Below are positions 8,308 through 17,581 of a stretch of DNA of 64,000 nt, piece by piece. Under the pieces are notes generated by a model. The model was given only the letters and a program-made list of their open reading frames with translations. It did not search any database and was not told the DNA's origin. Positions within the stretch are counted from its first letter, which is position 1. Each line of letters opens with the position of its first letter. This DNA is from Oscillospiraceae bacterium (lineage in GTDB: Bacteria; Bacillota; Clostridia; Oscillospirales; Oscillospiraceae): NCBI GenBank assembly GCA_017395085.1, contig JAFPWF010000019.1, positions 62,001 to 126,000 on the forward strand, written 5' to 3'. The translations under genes were made by a program, and so were the position numbers.

Positions 8308-9003
8308 ATGAAAACTGTGATTTTGGAACAGGCGGATCTGATCCGCAGCGTGGCGGATGAAATCTGTGATATACTGCATGAAAAACCGGATGCGGCATTT
8401 ACGATTGCCGGCGGGCGGACCATGATGCCTTTGTGGCGGGAACTCTCCGTACGGACTCATGGCGGGAAGATCAGTTTTGCGGAAGCGAAGTTTTTCCAGA
8501 TGGCGGAATTCCTGAATGTACCCGAAGAGCATACCTTTCGCCGCCAGTTGGAGGAGAGCTTTGTTTCAAAGACGGACCTCCGACCCGAAGCATGCTTTTG
8601 GCTGGATGAAACCAGTCCGGAGACCTGCGACGATTCCATTGCTGCGGCGGGCGGTTTGGACTTTGCGGTGCTTGGCATCGGGAACAATGCCCACATCGGG
8701 CTGAATGAGCCTGCTACCCAGTGGGACACCCGCTGCCGAATCCAGAAGCTCACGGAAAAGACGCGCCGACAGTATTCGTGGATGTTCCCGGAAATGCCCG
8801 TACCGGAAAAGGCAGTTACTATGGGCATCCGGACGCTGACCTCAGCCCGGAATATCCTGGTTGTAGCGCTCGGTGAGGAGAAGGCCCCTGCGACCTTCAG
8901 CATGCTTTATGCGCGCGATGACAGCGTCATTCCGGCTGCATTCCTGCAGCTGCCGAGAAATGTAACGGTTTATGCCGATCCCGCAGCAGCGAAATCGCTG
9001 TAA
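8308..9003 (+). CDS. NagB-fold (glucosamine-6-phosphate deaminase-like) protein with catalytic-site losses
   Basis: A 231-residue protein of the NagB/6-phosphogluconolactonase superfamily. The core motif LGIGNNAHIGLNEP (residues 122-135) matches the family motif GIGxDGHIxFNEP, and the later AVTMGIRTLTSAR also matches. The key acid/base residues differ. The enzyme motif MDEY reads MAEF, so the position of E. coli Asp72 is Ala66. Asp141 is replaced by Asn127. The His (129) and Glu (134) of the catalytic triad remain. The usual phosphate loop SGGSTP reads AGGRTMMP. It is therefore unlikely to be an ordinary deaminase; a sensor, binding protein or altered enzyme is possible. It starts 25 nt after nrdR. 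Confidence 0.8.
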   Translation: MKTVILEQADLIRSVADEICDILHEKPDAAFTIAGGRTMMPLWRELSVRTHGGKISFAEAKFFQMAEFLNVPEEHTFRRQLEESFVSKTDLRPEACFWLDETSPETCDDSIAAAGGLDFAVLGIGNNAHIGLNEPATQWDTRCRIQKLTEKTRRQYSWMFPEMPVPEKAVTMGIRTLTSARNILVVALGEEKAPATFSMLYARDDSVIPAAFLQLPRNVTVYADPAAAKSL

Positions 9004-9052
9004 AAACGGGAAACTTATGATACAAAGAATCATGTACTCTGGAGGTACCGCA

Positions 9053-9712
9053 ATGGTTACAATCAACGAACTGCTGGATCTCAGCAAAACGATTGCCGCA
9101 GAACTTTTTGAGGGAAAGACGTATCCTTGGGAAGTTCTGGACGAAATCAAGCCTTTTATTCTGAAGCTGGGCGAAACTCTGCCGGAGGATGAGTTTGAGC
9201 ATCCTGCGGAGGGCATCTGGATTGCGAAGGATGCCAAGGTCTTTCCGTCGGCCTATATCGGCGCACCCTGCATCATTGACCACGGGGCCGAAATCCGGCA
9301 CTGCGCGTTCATCCGCGGCAGTGCCATCGTCGGCAAAAACGCTGTGGTAGGGAACTCCTGTGAACTGAAAAATGTAGTGCTCTTCGATAACGTTCAGACA
9401 CCGCACTACAACTACGTGGGGGACTCCGTCCTCGGTTTTAAGGCGCATATGGGCGCCGGCTCAATTACCAGCAACGTAAAGAGCGACAAGACACTCGTTG
9501 TGGTCAAGCAGCCCGGCGAGTTTATAGAGACCGGCCGCAAAAAATTCGGTGCGATTCTAGGCGATTTTGTAGAAGTCGGATGCAACAGTGTTTTGAACCC
9601 CGGTACCGTGGTCGGGCGCAACAGCAACATTTACCCGACTTCCTGCGTACGCGGTGTGATTCCTGCAAACAGCATTTATAAGGACAAGGTCGATATCGTA
9701 CTGAAGGACTGA
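9053..9712 (+). CDS. Left-handed beta-helix (hexapeptide repeat) acyltransferase-like protein
   Basis: A 219-residue protein. A helical N-terminal ~60 residues (MVTINELLDLSKTIAAELFEG...) are followed by hexapeptide-repeat turns (AKVFPSAYIGAPCIIDHGAEIRHCAFI and so on). The section PHYNYVGDSVLG...HMGAGSITSNVKSD resembles the acetyltransferase half of GlmU, which has a similar YIGD...GAGT stretch. No nucleotidyltransferase domain is present. Proteins of this architecture in Clostridia are often labelled UDP-GlcNAc pyrophosphorylase-like; the substrate is unknown. ATG 9053 follows GGAGG (9041-9045). An earlier in-frame start at 8972 lies inside the preceding gene and is not supported. Confidence 0.82.
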   Translation: MVTINELLDLSKTIAAELFEGKTYPWEVLDEIKPFILKLGETLPEDEFEHPAEGIWIAKDAKVFPSAYIGAPCIIDHGAEIRHCAFIRGSAIVGKNAVVGNSCELKNVVLFDNVQTPHYNYVGDSVLGFKAHMGAGSITSNVKSDKTLVVVKQPGEFIETGRKKFGAILGDFVEVGCNSVLNPGTVVGRNSNIYPTSCVRGVIPANSIYKDKVDIVLKD

Positions 9713-9721
9713 CGGAATCAT

Positions 9722-10243
9722 ATGGATGAGAATGGATATGTATTCAGTCCGCTGGATCTGAAGATCCTCTTGCTGTTCCTGCTGCGGAGACTCCCTTCCG
9801 AAATCGACACGGAGAGGCTGATGCTTCTCTGCGAGGAGGACGGTGTGGTCAGCTATTTTGACTATACCATTGGCCTTGAGGAAATGAGCGAAAGCGGTCA
9901 GATCATTCTGGATGAGGGCTACTGCAGCATTACCGACCGCGGCCGCACCACCGCGGAAGCGCTTGAAAGCAGTCTGCCTTACAGTGTCCGCTTCCATGCC
10001 GAGCAGACAGCGGCCGCTGAAGCGGACCGGATGCGGCGCGACAGCAGCATTACCGCGCGGCATGTCAGCGAAGACACCGGATGCAGCGTCGAATTGCGGC
10101 TGAATGACGGCATCAGCGACATTCTGTCGCTGCGTCTTCTGTGCGCAGACGAAGTTCAAGCAAAGAGCATTGAGAGGAACTTCCGCCGGCATGCGGAAGA
10201 CTCATACCAGAAAATTGTGAAAATCCTGAGCGAAGAAGAATAA
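9722..10243 (+). CDS. DUF4364 family protein, winged-helix-like
   Basis: A 173-residue cytoplasmic protein. The N-terminal pattern (FSPLDLKILLLFLLRRLPSEIDTERLML, then DYTIGLEEMSESGQIILDEGYCSITDRGRTTAEAL) is typical of the clostridial DUF4364 family. It reads like a winged-helix domain with a terminal acidic/charged region. Family function is not established; a regulatory DNA-binding role is inferred from the fold-like pattern. The start lies 9 nt after the previous stop with a weak ribosome binding site (GACGGAATC), so translational coupling is likely. Confidence 0.75.
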   Translation: MDENGYVFSPLDLKILLLFLLRRLPSEIDTERLMLLCEEDGVVSYFDYTIGLEEMSESGQIILDEGYCSITDRGRTTAEALESSLPYSVRFHAEQTAAAEADRMRRDSSITARHVSEDTGCSVELRLNDGISDILSLRLLCADEVQAKSIERNFRRHAEDSYQKIVKILSEEE

Positions 10244-10272
10244 TTTGGCCGGGAGAAGCACTTTAAGGAACG

Positions 10273-11055
10273 ATGGAAATCATTAAAAGCCGCCAGAATC
10301 AACGGATTCAGATGGTTCGGGAATTGTCCAGAAACGCGGAGCTTCGGCAAAAAACCGGGCTCTGTGTTTGCGACGGCGAAAAACTCCTTGCAGAGGCGCT
10401 GCGCTCCGGTTCTGAAGTGGAATCGGTTTTCTGGAAGGAGAGCCGGGTCGGAGATTTTCCTGCATTTCAATATGAAGCGCTCCTTCCGGAGGCGCTGTTT
10501 GATTATGCTTCCCCTTTGAAGAACTCGCCAGGACCGCTCTTCACGGTGCGTTTGCCGCAGTTGAAACAAGCCGATGCCGGAGAACTGCAGCAATCACGGA
10601 ATGGGGAATGCGTTCTGGTCTTGGAAGGCGTGCAGGATCCGGGCAATGTCGGCACGGTTCTGCGGACTGCCGATGCTTTCGGCGTTGATTTCGTGGTGCT
10701 GATGGAAGGCTGTGCCGATGTAACGGCGCCGAAAACCGTACGCTCGACCATGGGTGCCATTTTCCGCCAGCGGGTGCTGCAGATGAACAGAGAGGAACTG
10801 TTGCCCTTTTGCCGCGGAAGAGGACTGAAGCTGTATGCTGCGGCGCTCACGGAGCGGGCAGGTGATGTCCGCGAAGTAACGCTTCGGAATGCTGCGGTCT
10901 GCGTCGGCAGCGAAGGTCGCGGCCTGAGCAGGGAACTTTTGGATCTCTGTGACGGCGAAGTGATTATCCCTATGCGCGGCGCGGCCGAATCGCTGAATGC
11001 TGCAGTGGCCGCGGCGATTCTCATGTGGGAAATGTGCCGCGGGGAACGGAGTTGA
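10273..11055 (+). CDS. TrmH/SpoU-family RNA 2'-O-ribose methyltransferase
   Basis: Methylates a ribose of rRNA or tRNA using S-adenosylmethionine. The N-terminal substrate-binding domain (residues 1-100; KSRQNQRIQMVRELSR, CDGEKLLAEAL) is followed by the trefoil-knot SPOUT domain. Its motifs are: motif 1 LEGVQDPGNVGTVLRTADAFG (~118), motif 2 CVGSEGRGLS (~215) and motif 3 IPMRGAAESLNAAVAAAILMWE (~234). Length 260 residues. The TGA stop shares its A with the ATG of dprA (TGATG). The exact target nucleotide cannot be deduced. Confidence 0.9.
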   Translation: MEIIKSRQNQRIQMVRELSRNAELRQKTGLCVCDGEKLLAEALRSGSEVESVFWKESRVGDFPAFQYEALLPEALFDYASPLKNSPGPLFTVRLPQLKQADAGELQQSRNGECVLVLEGVQDPGNVGTVLRTADAFGVDFVVLMEGCADVTAPKTVRSTMGAIFRQRVLQMNREELLPFCRGRGLKLYAAALTERAGDVREVTLRNAAVCVGSEGRGLSRELLDLCDGEVIIPMRGAAESLNAAVAAAILMWEMCRGERS

Positions 11056-12254
11056 TGCCTGTGGACTCTCTGATTTATTGGATCTGGCTGTCTCTGCTGA
11101 ACCTCAGTCCCCGGGCGGTCACCGCTGTGCTGCAGCACTGTGGCGATGCGGAGCGGGCGTATGCCGAAGAAAGCGACGCATTTCATGGATTACGCGGAAT
11201 CACGGCACGCGAAGCGGAAGCCCTGGAGAATCGTGACCTGACTGCTGCCGAAGTCTCACTGCGGCGGTGCCGTGAGCAGAAACTCCGGATTCTTCCCCTG
11301 ACGGATCCAGCGTATCCCGAGCGCCTGAAGCAGATTGCCGAACCGCCGGCAGCGCTTTATATACAGGGCGAGTTCCCTGAACTGGACAAAGCGCCTGTCC
11401 TGACTGTCATCGGCACGCGGAGGGCAAGTGCGTACGGTCTCAGGATGAGCCGGGAACTGGCCTTTCAGATTGCGTCGGGTGGCGCTACCGTCCTGAGTCT
11501 TCTGACGCCGGGTGCCGACGAAGCGGCTGCTGCCGGAATGATTCAGGCCGGCACTCCATGCATCGGGGTGCTTGGCACGGCGCATGAAGCATGCCGCTGG
11601 CCGCTTATGCGTCAGGTTGCAGGGAATGGAGCCGTTGTGAGCGAGTACCCTCCGGGAAAGGAGCAGTTCCGTCACTTCTTCCGCGAGCGCAACCGTCTTG
11701 CAGCCGGACTTTCCGACGGCGTTGTGGTGGTCGAAGCTCCGGAAAAGAGCGGAACTCGGCTTTTTGTCACAGAAGCTGCCGAGCAGGGGAAAGATGTGTT
11801 TGCCGTGCCCGGAAACGCCGACTCGGAGACCGCCGCCGGTACGCTGAACCTTTTGAAGGAAGGGGCAAAACTGGTAACCTGCGGCACCGACGTTCTGGAG
11901 GAATATCTTCTGCGATTCCCGGAATTTAAAAATAATCTGAACCGGGAAAACTCTTCAGACCATAAAAAAACGGTGCCGGTTTCGGGCGAATCGGACGGGA
12001 CGTATAATTCAGGAAATGTGTCTGCGGTTTCCGCTGCATCTGCACCGGAAGACCTGCGTAACCAGCTGCAAAATCTCAGCGCCGATCAGCTTGCGCTGAT
12101 CGCGGCGATATCCCCGCCGGCAACTCATGTTGACGACATCGTCGAGCGTTCAGGCCTGCCGGTTGCGAAGGTTCTGGCACAGCTTACGGTTCTGGAAATC
12201 AAGGGCTTTGTTAAACGGGAACCCGGGCGCAACTTCAGCCTGAATCTCAAATAG
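11055..12254 (+). CDS. dprA: DNA-processing protein DprA
   Basis: Binds single-stranded DNA and loads RecA during natural transformation. The protein has 399 residues. It has an N-terminal helical region, the Rossmann-like core (TVIGTRRASAYGLRMSRELA, VLGTAHE, VVSEYPPG, FRERNRLAAGLSDGVVVVEAPEKSGT, GKDVFAVPGNADSETAAGTLNLLKEGAKL) and a C-terminal winged helix (THVDDIVERSGLPVAKVLAQL). The usual SGxAxGID..AH segment reads LSLLTPGADEAAAA, so the conserved His is absent. The ATG at 11055 overlaps the previous stop (TGATG) and is chosen over an internal GTG at 11025. The neighbour topA follows as in many Firmicutes. Confidence 0.92.
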   Translation: MPVDSLIYWIWLSLLNLSPRAVTAVLQHCGDAERAYAEESDAFHGLRGITAREAEALENRDLTAAEVSLRRCREQKLRILPLTDPAYPERLKQIAEPPAALYIQGEFPELDKAPVLTVIGTRRASAYGLRMSRELAFQIASGGATVLSLLTPGADEAAAAGMIQAGTPCIGVLGTAHEACRWPLMRQVAGNGAVVSEYPPGKEQFRHFFRERNRLAAGLSDGVVVVEAPEKSGTRLFVTEAAEQGKDVFAVPGNADSETAAGTLNLLKEGAKLVTCGTDVLEEYLLRFPEFKNNLNRENSSDHKKTVPVSGESDGTYNSGNVSAVSAASAPEDLRNQLQNLSADQLALIAAISPPATHVDDIVERSGLPVAKVLAQLTVLEIKGFVKREPGRNFSLNLK

Positions 12255-12338
12255 CGTTGCATATTGCATGCGGTTTCCGGCAACTGTGAAATCGCGTGTT
12301 GGAAATGATCATTATCAGCAAAGTGAGGACAAAAGCGA

Positions 12339-14573
12339 ATGGCAAAAGCAAAGGATCTGGTGATTGTTGAATCTCCGTCCAAGGCAAAAACCATTGAAAA
12401 ATACCTTGGCCCCAACTATCGTGTCACCGCTTCAATGGGGCATCTGCGGGACCTTCCCAAGAACGAACTCGGTGTCAATATAAAGGACGGCTTTCAGCCA
12501 AAATATATTCCGGTGAAGGAAAAAAAAGACCTGATTGAGGAACTGAAGGCAGACAGCAAAAAGGCCGGTACTGTTTATCTTGCCACCGACCCTGACCGCG
12601 AAGGTGAGGCGATTTCCTGGCATTTGAAGGAACTTCTCGGACTGGACGATGAGAAGGCACGCCGCGTTACATTCAACGAAATTACGAAAAAGGTTGTTAC
12701 GGAGAGCATTCAGCATCCCCGTGATATCGACCTGTCTCTGGTGGATGCCCAGCAGGCCCGCAGGGTGCTGGACCGTATCGTCGGATATGAAATCTCGCCC
12801 CTGCTGTGGAAAAAAGTGCGGAGAGGGCTGTCAGCGGGACGGGTCCAGTCGGTTGCAACCCGTATGGTCTGTGACCGCGAGGATGAGATCAGCGCATTTC
12901 AGAGCGAGGAGTACTGGCTGCTGGATGCTTTTCTGAAGCGTACGCCGGAAGAGACTCCTTTCCGCGCCAGCTTCTGGGGAAAAGAAGGGAAAAAGACGGA
13001 ACTGAAGTCCGAAGACGAAGTGACGGCTGTGGCGCAGGCGGTCAATGCGAGTCCGTTTTCTGTCACTTCTGTCAAAAAGACACAGAAGCAGCGCTCTCCG
13101 GCGCCTCCTTTTATCACTTCCACGCTGCAGCAGGAGGCCTCTCGGCGCCTGAACATGACGCCGCGGAGGACCATGTCGGTTGCCCAGCAGCTCTATGAAG
13201 GCGTAGAGATTACCGGCATCGGCAGCGTGGGTCTCATCAGCTACATGCGTACGGATTCGCTTCGCCTTTCGGATGAAGCCGTCGCTGCAGCCAGATCTTT
13301 CATCTCCGAAAACTACGGCCAGGAGTATTGCCCGAAAATGCCTCGCGTCTATAAGACCAAAGCCTCGGCGCAGGATGCCCACGAGGCAATCCGTCCAACC
13401 GACGTTGCTCTCACGCCCGATCGTGTACGCAAGGACCTCACACAGGAGCAGTACCGTCTGTACCGTATCATTTGGGGCCGCTTTACCGCCTGCCAGATGG
13501 CAAATGCCATATACAGCAATGTGGCGGTGGAAATCGAAAGTGCCGGATACTCCTTCCGCGCACAGAGTTCCGTGCCGGTGTTTGCCGGTTACACGGCGGT
13601 CTACGAAGAAGCCACCGACGATGAGGAGAAGACAGACGAAGGCAAGCTGCCGGAACTGAACGAGGGCGACTTTCTCCTTCTTGACAGGACTGTTCCGGAA
13701 CAGCAGTTTACACAGCCTCCCGCCCGCTACACCGAGGCAACACTCATCCGCGCCATGGAGGAAAAAGGCATCGGTAGGCCCTCAACCTATGCGCCGACCA
13801 TATCAACCATTACAGCCCATGATTATGTGATCAAAGAGGGCAAATATCTGAAGCCGACGCCTCTGGGCGAAGTGGTCACAGGCCTCATGAAGGATCACTT
13901 CAGCGATATTGTTGACCTGAAGTTTACCAACCATATGGAAGCCCGCCTGGATGAAATCGAAAACGGGAAGGCTGGCTGGCAGTCCGTGCTGCAGGAGTTT
14001 TATGACGGTTTTGAAGCTGAGATGCGAGCGGCTGAAACCGCCATGGACGGCAAGCGCGTAAAGGTTCCGGACATCGTCAGCGACGAGGTCTGTGAGGTTT
14101 GCGGAAAGCCCATGCTCGTCAAAAAAGGTAAGTTCGGCCACTTCCTTGGCTGCAGCGGTTTTCCGGAGTGCACGTTTACCAAGCCCATTGTGGTTGAAAT
14201 GCCGGGTAAATGCCCCCAGTGCGGCAGCCGCATCCTGAAGCGCACCTCAAAGAAAGGCTATGTTTTCTATGCCTGTGAGCGCGGTACCGACTGCGGTTTC
14301 ATCACCTGGGACGTGCCCACAAAGGGAGTGTGCCCTCAGTGCGGCAAGACTCTTTTCAAGCGCAGCGGACGCGGCCCGCTGAAGTCCTTCTGCATCAACG
14401 AGGCCTGTCCGGCCTTTGTTCCAGAAGAGAAGCGCCGTTACCCGCAGAAGAAGGAGGGCGGCGGCAAAACCGGAAAAACGGTCAAATCCTCGGCTGTAAA
14501 GACATCATCCAAATCAGCATCCGGAACGGCCAAGTCGTCTAAAATCAAATCCTCAAAAGGATCTGAAACATGA
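12339..14573 (+). CDS. topA: DNA topoisomerase I (type IA)
   Basis: Relaxes negative supercoils by transient single-strand cleavage. The Toprim domain begins [20 protein letters not shown] and includes [10 protein letters not shown]. The catalytic Tyr lies in [11 protein letters not shown], near residue 302. The C-terminal part holds zinc-finger modules: CEVCGKPM...[17 protein letters not shown]...CERGTDC and CPQCGKTLF...CINEAC. It ends in a Lys/Ser-rich basic tail of about 40 residues that is likely disordered and DNA-contacting. Length 744 residues. ATG 12339 follows GTGAGGA. The last codons overlap the trmFO start (ATGA). Confidence 0.97.
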   Translation: MAKAKDLVIVESPSKAKTIEKYLGPNYRVTASMGHLRDLPKNELGVNIKDGFQPKYIPVKEKKDLIEELKADSKKAGTVYLATDPDREGEAISWHLKELLGLDDEKARRVTFNEITKKVVTESIQHPRDIDLSLVDAQQARRVLDRIVGYEISPLLWKKVRRGLSAGRVQSVATRMVCDREDEISAFQSEEYWLLDAFLKRTPEETPFRASFWGKEGKKTELKSEDEVTAVAQAVNASPFSVTSVKKTQKQRSPAPPFITSTLQQEASRRLNMTPRRTMSVAQQLYEGVEITGIGSVGLISYMRTDSLRLSDEAVAAARSFISENYGQEYCPKMPRVYKTKASAQDAHEAIRPTDVALTPDRVRKDLTQEQYRLYRIIWGRFTACQMANAIYSNVAVEIESAGYSFRAQSSVPVFAGYTAVYEEATDDEEKTDEGKLPELNEGDFLLLDRTVPEQQFTQPPARYTEATLIRAMEEKGIGRPSTYAPTISTITAHDYVIKEGKYLKPTPLGEVVTGLMKDHFSDIVDLKFTNHMEARLDEIENGKAGWQSVLQEFYDGFEAEMRAAETAMDGKRVKVPDIVSDEVCEVCGKPMLVKKGKFGHFLGCSGFPECTFTKPIVVEMPGKCPQCGSRILKRTSKKGYVFYACERGTDCGFITWDVPTKGVCPQCGKTLFKRSGRGPLKSFCINEACPAFVPEEKRRYPQKKEGGGKTGKTVKSSAVKTSSKSASGTAKSSKIKSSKGSET

Positions 14574-15898
14574 AGGAAATCACTGTCGTCGGTGCTGGCC
14601 TTGCGGGCAGCGAATGCGCCTGGCAGCTAGCCAGCCGCGGTATTCCCGTACGCCTGGTCGAGATGCGCCCGCAGCGCATGACACCGGCTCACCATACCGG
14701 TGATTTTGCAGAACTTGTCTGTTCCAACTCTCTTCGCAGCGATGAGCTGACCAACGCCGTCGGCCTTCTGAAGGAAGAGATGCGGCGCCTGAATTCTCTG
14801 ATACTTCACAGCGCCGACTGCTGCCGTGTGGCGGCGGGCGGCGCTCTGGCCGTAGACCGCACGGCCTTTTCACGGATGATCACGGAGAGCCTTGAGAAGC
14901 ACCCGCTTGTCACCGTGGTTCGTGAAGAAGTGACTGAAATCCCTTCCGGCATTACGGTGATTGCTTCCGGGCCCCTGAGCAGTGACGCGATTGCCGAGCG
15001 CATCGCGGAACTCTGCCCGGACTCCGATCTGCATTTTTACGATGCCGTTGCACCGATTGTCACACTCGAGAGTGTGGACATGGAAAATGCCTACTTTGCT
15101 TCTCGTTATGACAAAGGATCTGCAGATTATGTAAACTGCCCTATGTCGCGAGAGGAATACGATGCGTTTGTTAAGGCTCTGGTTTCTGCGGAAGAGGCCG
15201 AGGTACACGGTTTTGACGACAGCGGAGTTTTTGAAGGCTGTATGCCGGTTGAGGTAATGGCGCGCAGAGGCCCGGATACGCTCCGCTACGGTCCCTTGAA
15301 ACCGGTGGGTTTACGGAATCCGCGTACCGGCCGCGAAGACTATGCGGTTGTACAGCTTCGCATGGATAATCTGGACGGCACGCTTTATAATATGGTCGGC
15401 TTTCAGACGCATCTGAAATGGGGCGAACAGAAGCGCGTATTCTCCATGATTCCTGCGCTCCGCGATGCTGATTTCGTCCGATACGGCGTCATGCACCGCA
15501 ACACCTATTTGAACAGTCCCGGCCTGCTTGACCGCTATTACCGGCTGAAGGCGGATCCCCGAATCCGCTTTGCAGGTCAGATGACCGGTGTGGAAGGCTA
15601 TGTCGAATCGGCTGCCTCGGGTCTCTTGGTCGGAATTGAAACCGCCGCGGAACTTCTCAGCCTGCCGCCGGTAGACTTTCCGCAGGAAACTGCGATCGGC
15701 GCTCTGGGACTGTACATTTCGCAGGGAAGCATTGGGGAATTCCAGCCCATGAACATCAACTTCGGTATTATTCGTGCCCTCGACTACCGGGTAAAAGGCA
15801 AACGAAACAAAAACGCCGAAATTTCCCGGCGATCTCTGGCAATTCTGGACGAACTGAAGCATTCGAAGGAGGTTTTGTCTCTTGAAGATAATCATTGA
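14570..15898 (+). CDS. trmFO: Methylenetetrahydrofolate-tRNA-(uracil-5-)-methyltransferase
   Basis: Folate- and FAD-dependent enzyme that makes m5U54 in the T-loop of tRNAs. It is characteristic of Gram-positive bacteria that lack TrmA for this job. The N-terminal FAD motif [19 protein letters not shown] is followed by the TrmFO signature [25 protein letters not shown] (about residues 48-72). The Cys of CSNS is in its usual place. The C-terminal GIETA and [15 protein letters not shown] segments are also typical. Length 442 residues. It overlaps topA by 4 nt and plsX by 17 nt, so the genes are translationally coupled. Confidence 0.97.
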   Translation: MKEITVVGAGLAGSECAWQLASRGIPVRLVEMRPQRMTPAHHTGDFAELVCSNSLRSDELTNAVGLLKEEMRRLNSLILHSADCCRVAAGGALAVDRTAFSRMITESLEKHPLVTVVREEVTEIPSGITVIASGPLSSDAIAERIAELCPDSDLHFYDAVAPIVTLESVDMENAYFASRYDKGSADYVNCPMSREEYDAFVKALVSAEEAEVHGFDDSGVFEGCMPVEVMARRGPDTLRYGPLKPVGLRNPRTGREDYAVVQLRMDNLDGTLYNMVGFQTHLKWGEQKRVFSMIPALRDADFVRYGVMHRNTYLNSPGLLDRYYRLKADPRIRFAGQMTGVEGYVESAASGLLVGIETAAELLSLPPVDFPQETAIGALGLYISQGSIGEFQPMNINFGIIRALDYRVKGKRNKNAEISRRSLAILDELKHSKEVLSLEDNH

Positions 15899-16889
15899 CG
15901 CCATGGGCGGTGACAACGCCCCGCAGGAAATCATTAAAGGCGCACTGCGCGCAAAACACGAGCTCGGTATTGATCTGATTCTGGTTGGGCAGGAGGAAGC
16001 TATCCGTGCGTGCCTTCCAGCCGGTGAAGATGTTGAAATCGTCGATGCCCGCGAGATCATTACCATGGAAGACGATCCCAGCACCGCTACACGGCGTAAG
16101 AAGGACTCATCCATGGCCGTTTCACTCCGCCTGCTGAAAGAGGGCGCCGGCGATGCCGTAGTCTCGGCCGGCAGCACGGGTGCGCTGCTCACAGGAGCGA
16201 CTCTGACAGTCAAACGCATCCATGGTATCCGCCGTGCTGCACTGGCGCCGGTTCTCCCCGCGGGTGAGCACGGTGTCATGCTGATTGACTGCGGTGCAAA
16301 TGTTGAGTGCACGGCAGAATATTTGCTGCAGTTTGCGTTTATGGGCAGTTTCTATGCCCAGAAGCTGATGGGCGTCCCGGAGCCCCGTGTCGGGTTGCTG
16401 AATGTTGGCACGGAAGACACCAAAGGCGGTGAGCTTCAGCATCAGGCCTTTGATCTGCTCCAGCAGGCAGGCCGTCAGAAAAGGATCCGCTTTGTCGGCA
16501 ATATCGAGGGGACAGATGTGTTCTCCGGCAACGTTGACGTTGTGGTTACCGATGGTTTTACCGGGAATGTTCTGCTGAAGAGCGCCGAAGGCATCATTAA
16601 GTTTATGATGCACTCCCTGAAAGATGTCTTCTACAGGAGCACGATCAACAAACTGGCTGCTGCCGTCCTCAAGAAAGACCTTGCTGCGATGAAAAAGTCC
16701 ATGGATGTGAACGAAGTCGGCGGAACCGCTCTGGTGGGCATTTCCAAACCAGTGGTCAAGGCACATGGCTCGTCTAACGAGGCAAGCTTTTTCGCCGCAA
16801 TCCGTCAGGCCAAACAGTTCGCCGAATCCGGCATCATCGACGACATTATTGCCAATATTGATAATATGCGTCTGCGTGAGAATCCATGA
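15882..16889 (+). CDS. plsX: Phosphate acyltransferase PlsX
   Basis: Converts acyl-ACP to acyl-phosphate for phosphatidic acid synthesis at the membrane. The protein begins [21 protein letters not shown] and contains [31 protein letters not shown] and [14 protein letters not shown], all family hallmarks. Length 335 residues. The start codon is TTG 15882, inside the end of trmFO, with AAGGAGG about 9 nt upstream. The usual neighbours fabD, fabG and acpP are not between it and rnc, which follows directly with an ATGA overlap. Confidence 0.96.
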   Translation: MKIIIDAMGGDNAPQEIIKGALRAKHELGIDLILVGQEEAIRACLPAGEDVEIVDAREIITMEDDPSTATRRKKDSSMAVSLRLLKEGAGDAVVSAGSTGALLTGATLTVKRIHGIRRAALAPVLPAGEHGVMLIDCGANVECTAEYLLQFAFMGSFYAQKLMGVPEPRVGLLNVGTEDTKGGELQHQAFDLLQQAGRQKRIRFVGNIEGTDVFSGNVDVVVTDGFTGNVLLKSAEGIIKFMMHSLKDVFYRSTINKLAAAVLKKDLAAMKKSMDVNEVGGTALVGISKPVVKAHGSSNEASFFAAIRQAKQFAESGIIDDIIANIDNMRLRENP

Positions 16890-17581
16890 CGGATCTTCAG
16901 AACAGAATTGAATACCATTTCCAGGATCTGAAACTGCTTCAGACAGCCCTGACGCACAGTTCCTACGCTAACGAGCACCAGCAAGAGCATTCCGAATGCT
17001 ATGAACGCCTGGAATTCCTGGGCGATTCGATTCTCGGTCTCACCGCTGCGGAATATCTGTACCGTTGGCAGCCTTCTCTCCCAGAGGGAAAAATGACCCG
17101 CATCCGTGCTGAACTGGTCTGTGAGGAGAGCTTGCATCGAGCTGCTCTGAATCTGGGCCTGGCACCCCTGCTGCGTCTTGGGCGCGGAGCGGAGCGTTCC
17201 GGAGACCGGAACAGACCCAGCATTCTTGCCGACTTGGTCGAAGCGCTCATCGCTGCTGTGTATCTCGATGGGGGGATGAAACCGGCAAAGGCTCTGATTC
17301 ATCGTTTCGTGCTGGCGGATGCAGGTTCTCTGATTGAAAACCGCAGTCTGGACAGCAAGACTGCCCTGCAGGAACTGGTGCAGCGCGACGGCGCTGTTTC
17401 AATCCGTTATGTACTGACCGGTGAAAAAGGACCGGACCACGACAAGGCTTTTACCTTTGCCGTATATGTAAATGATGTTCTCTCCGGAGAAGGGGAAGGA
17501 CACAGCAAAAAAGAGGCCGAACAGGCAGCAGCCGCAGCGGCTCTCCGGTTGTTTTCAGGATCCGCGGGAGAAGCCCAGTGA
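16886..17581 (+). CDS. rnc: Ribonuclease III
   Basis: Double-strand-specific endonuclease for rRNA and mRNA processing. The catalytic signature ERLEFLGDSILGL lies at about residues 40-52. The second acidic cluster LADLVEALIAAVYLDGG lies around residues 112-128. The C-terminal double-stranded RNA-binding domain (KTALQELVQ ... GEGEGHSKKEAEQAAAAAAL) completes the protein. Length 231 residues. ATG overlaps the plsX stop (ATGA), and its own TGA overlaps the GTG start of the next gene (GTGA). Confidence 0.96.
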   Translation: MTDLQNRIEYHFQDLKLLQTALTHSSYANEHQQEHSECYERLEFLGDSILGLTAAEYLYRWQPSLPEGKMTRIRAELVCEESLHRAALNLGLAPLLRLGRGAERSGDRNRPSILADLVEALIAAVYLDGGMKPAKALIHRFVLADAGSLIENRSLDSKTALQELVQRDGAVSIRYVLTGEKGPDHDKAFTFAVYVNDVLSGEGEGHSKKEAEQAAAAAALRLFSGSAGEAQ

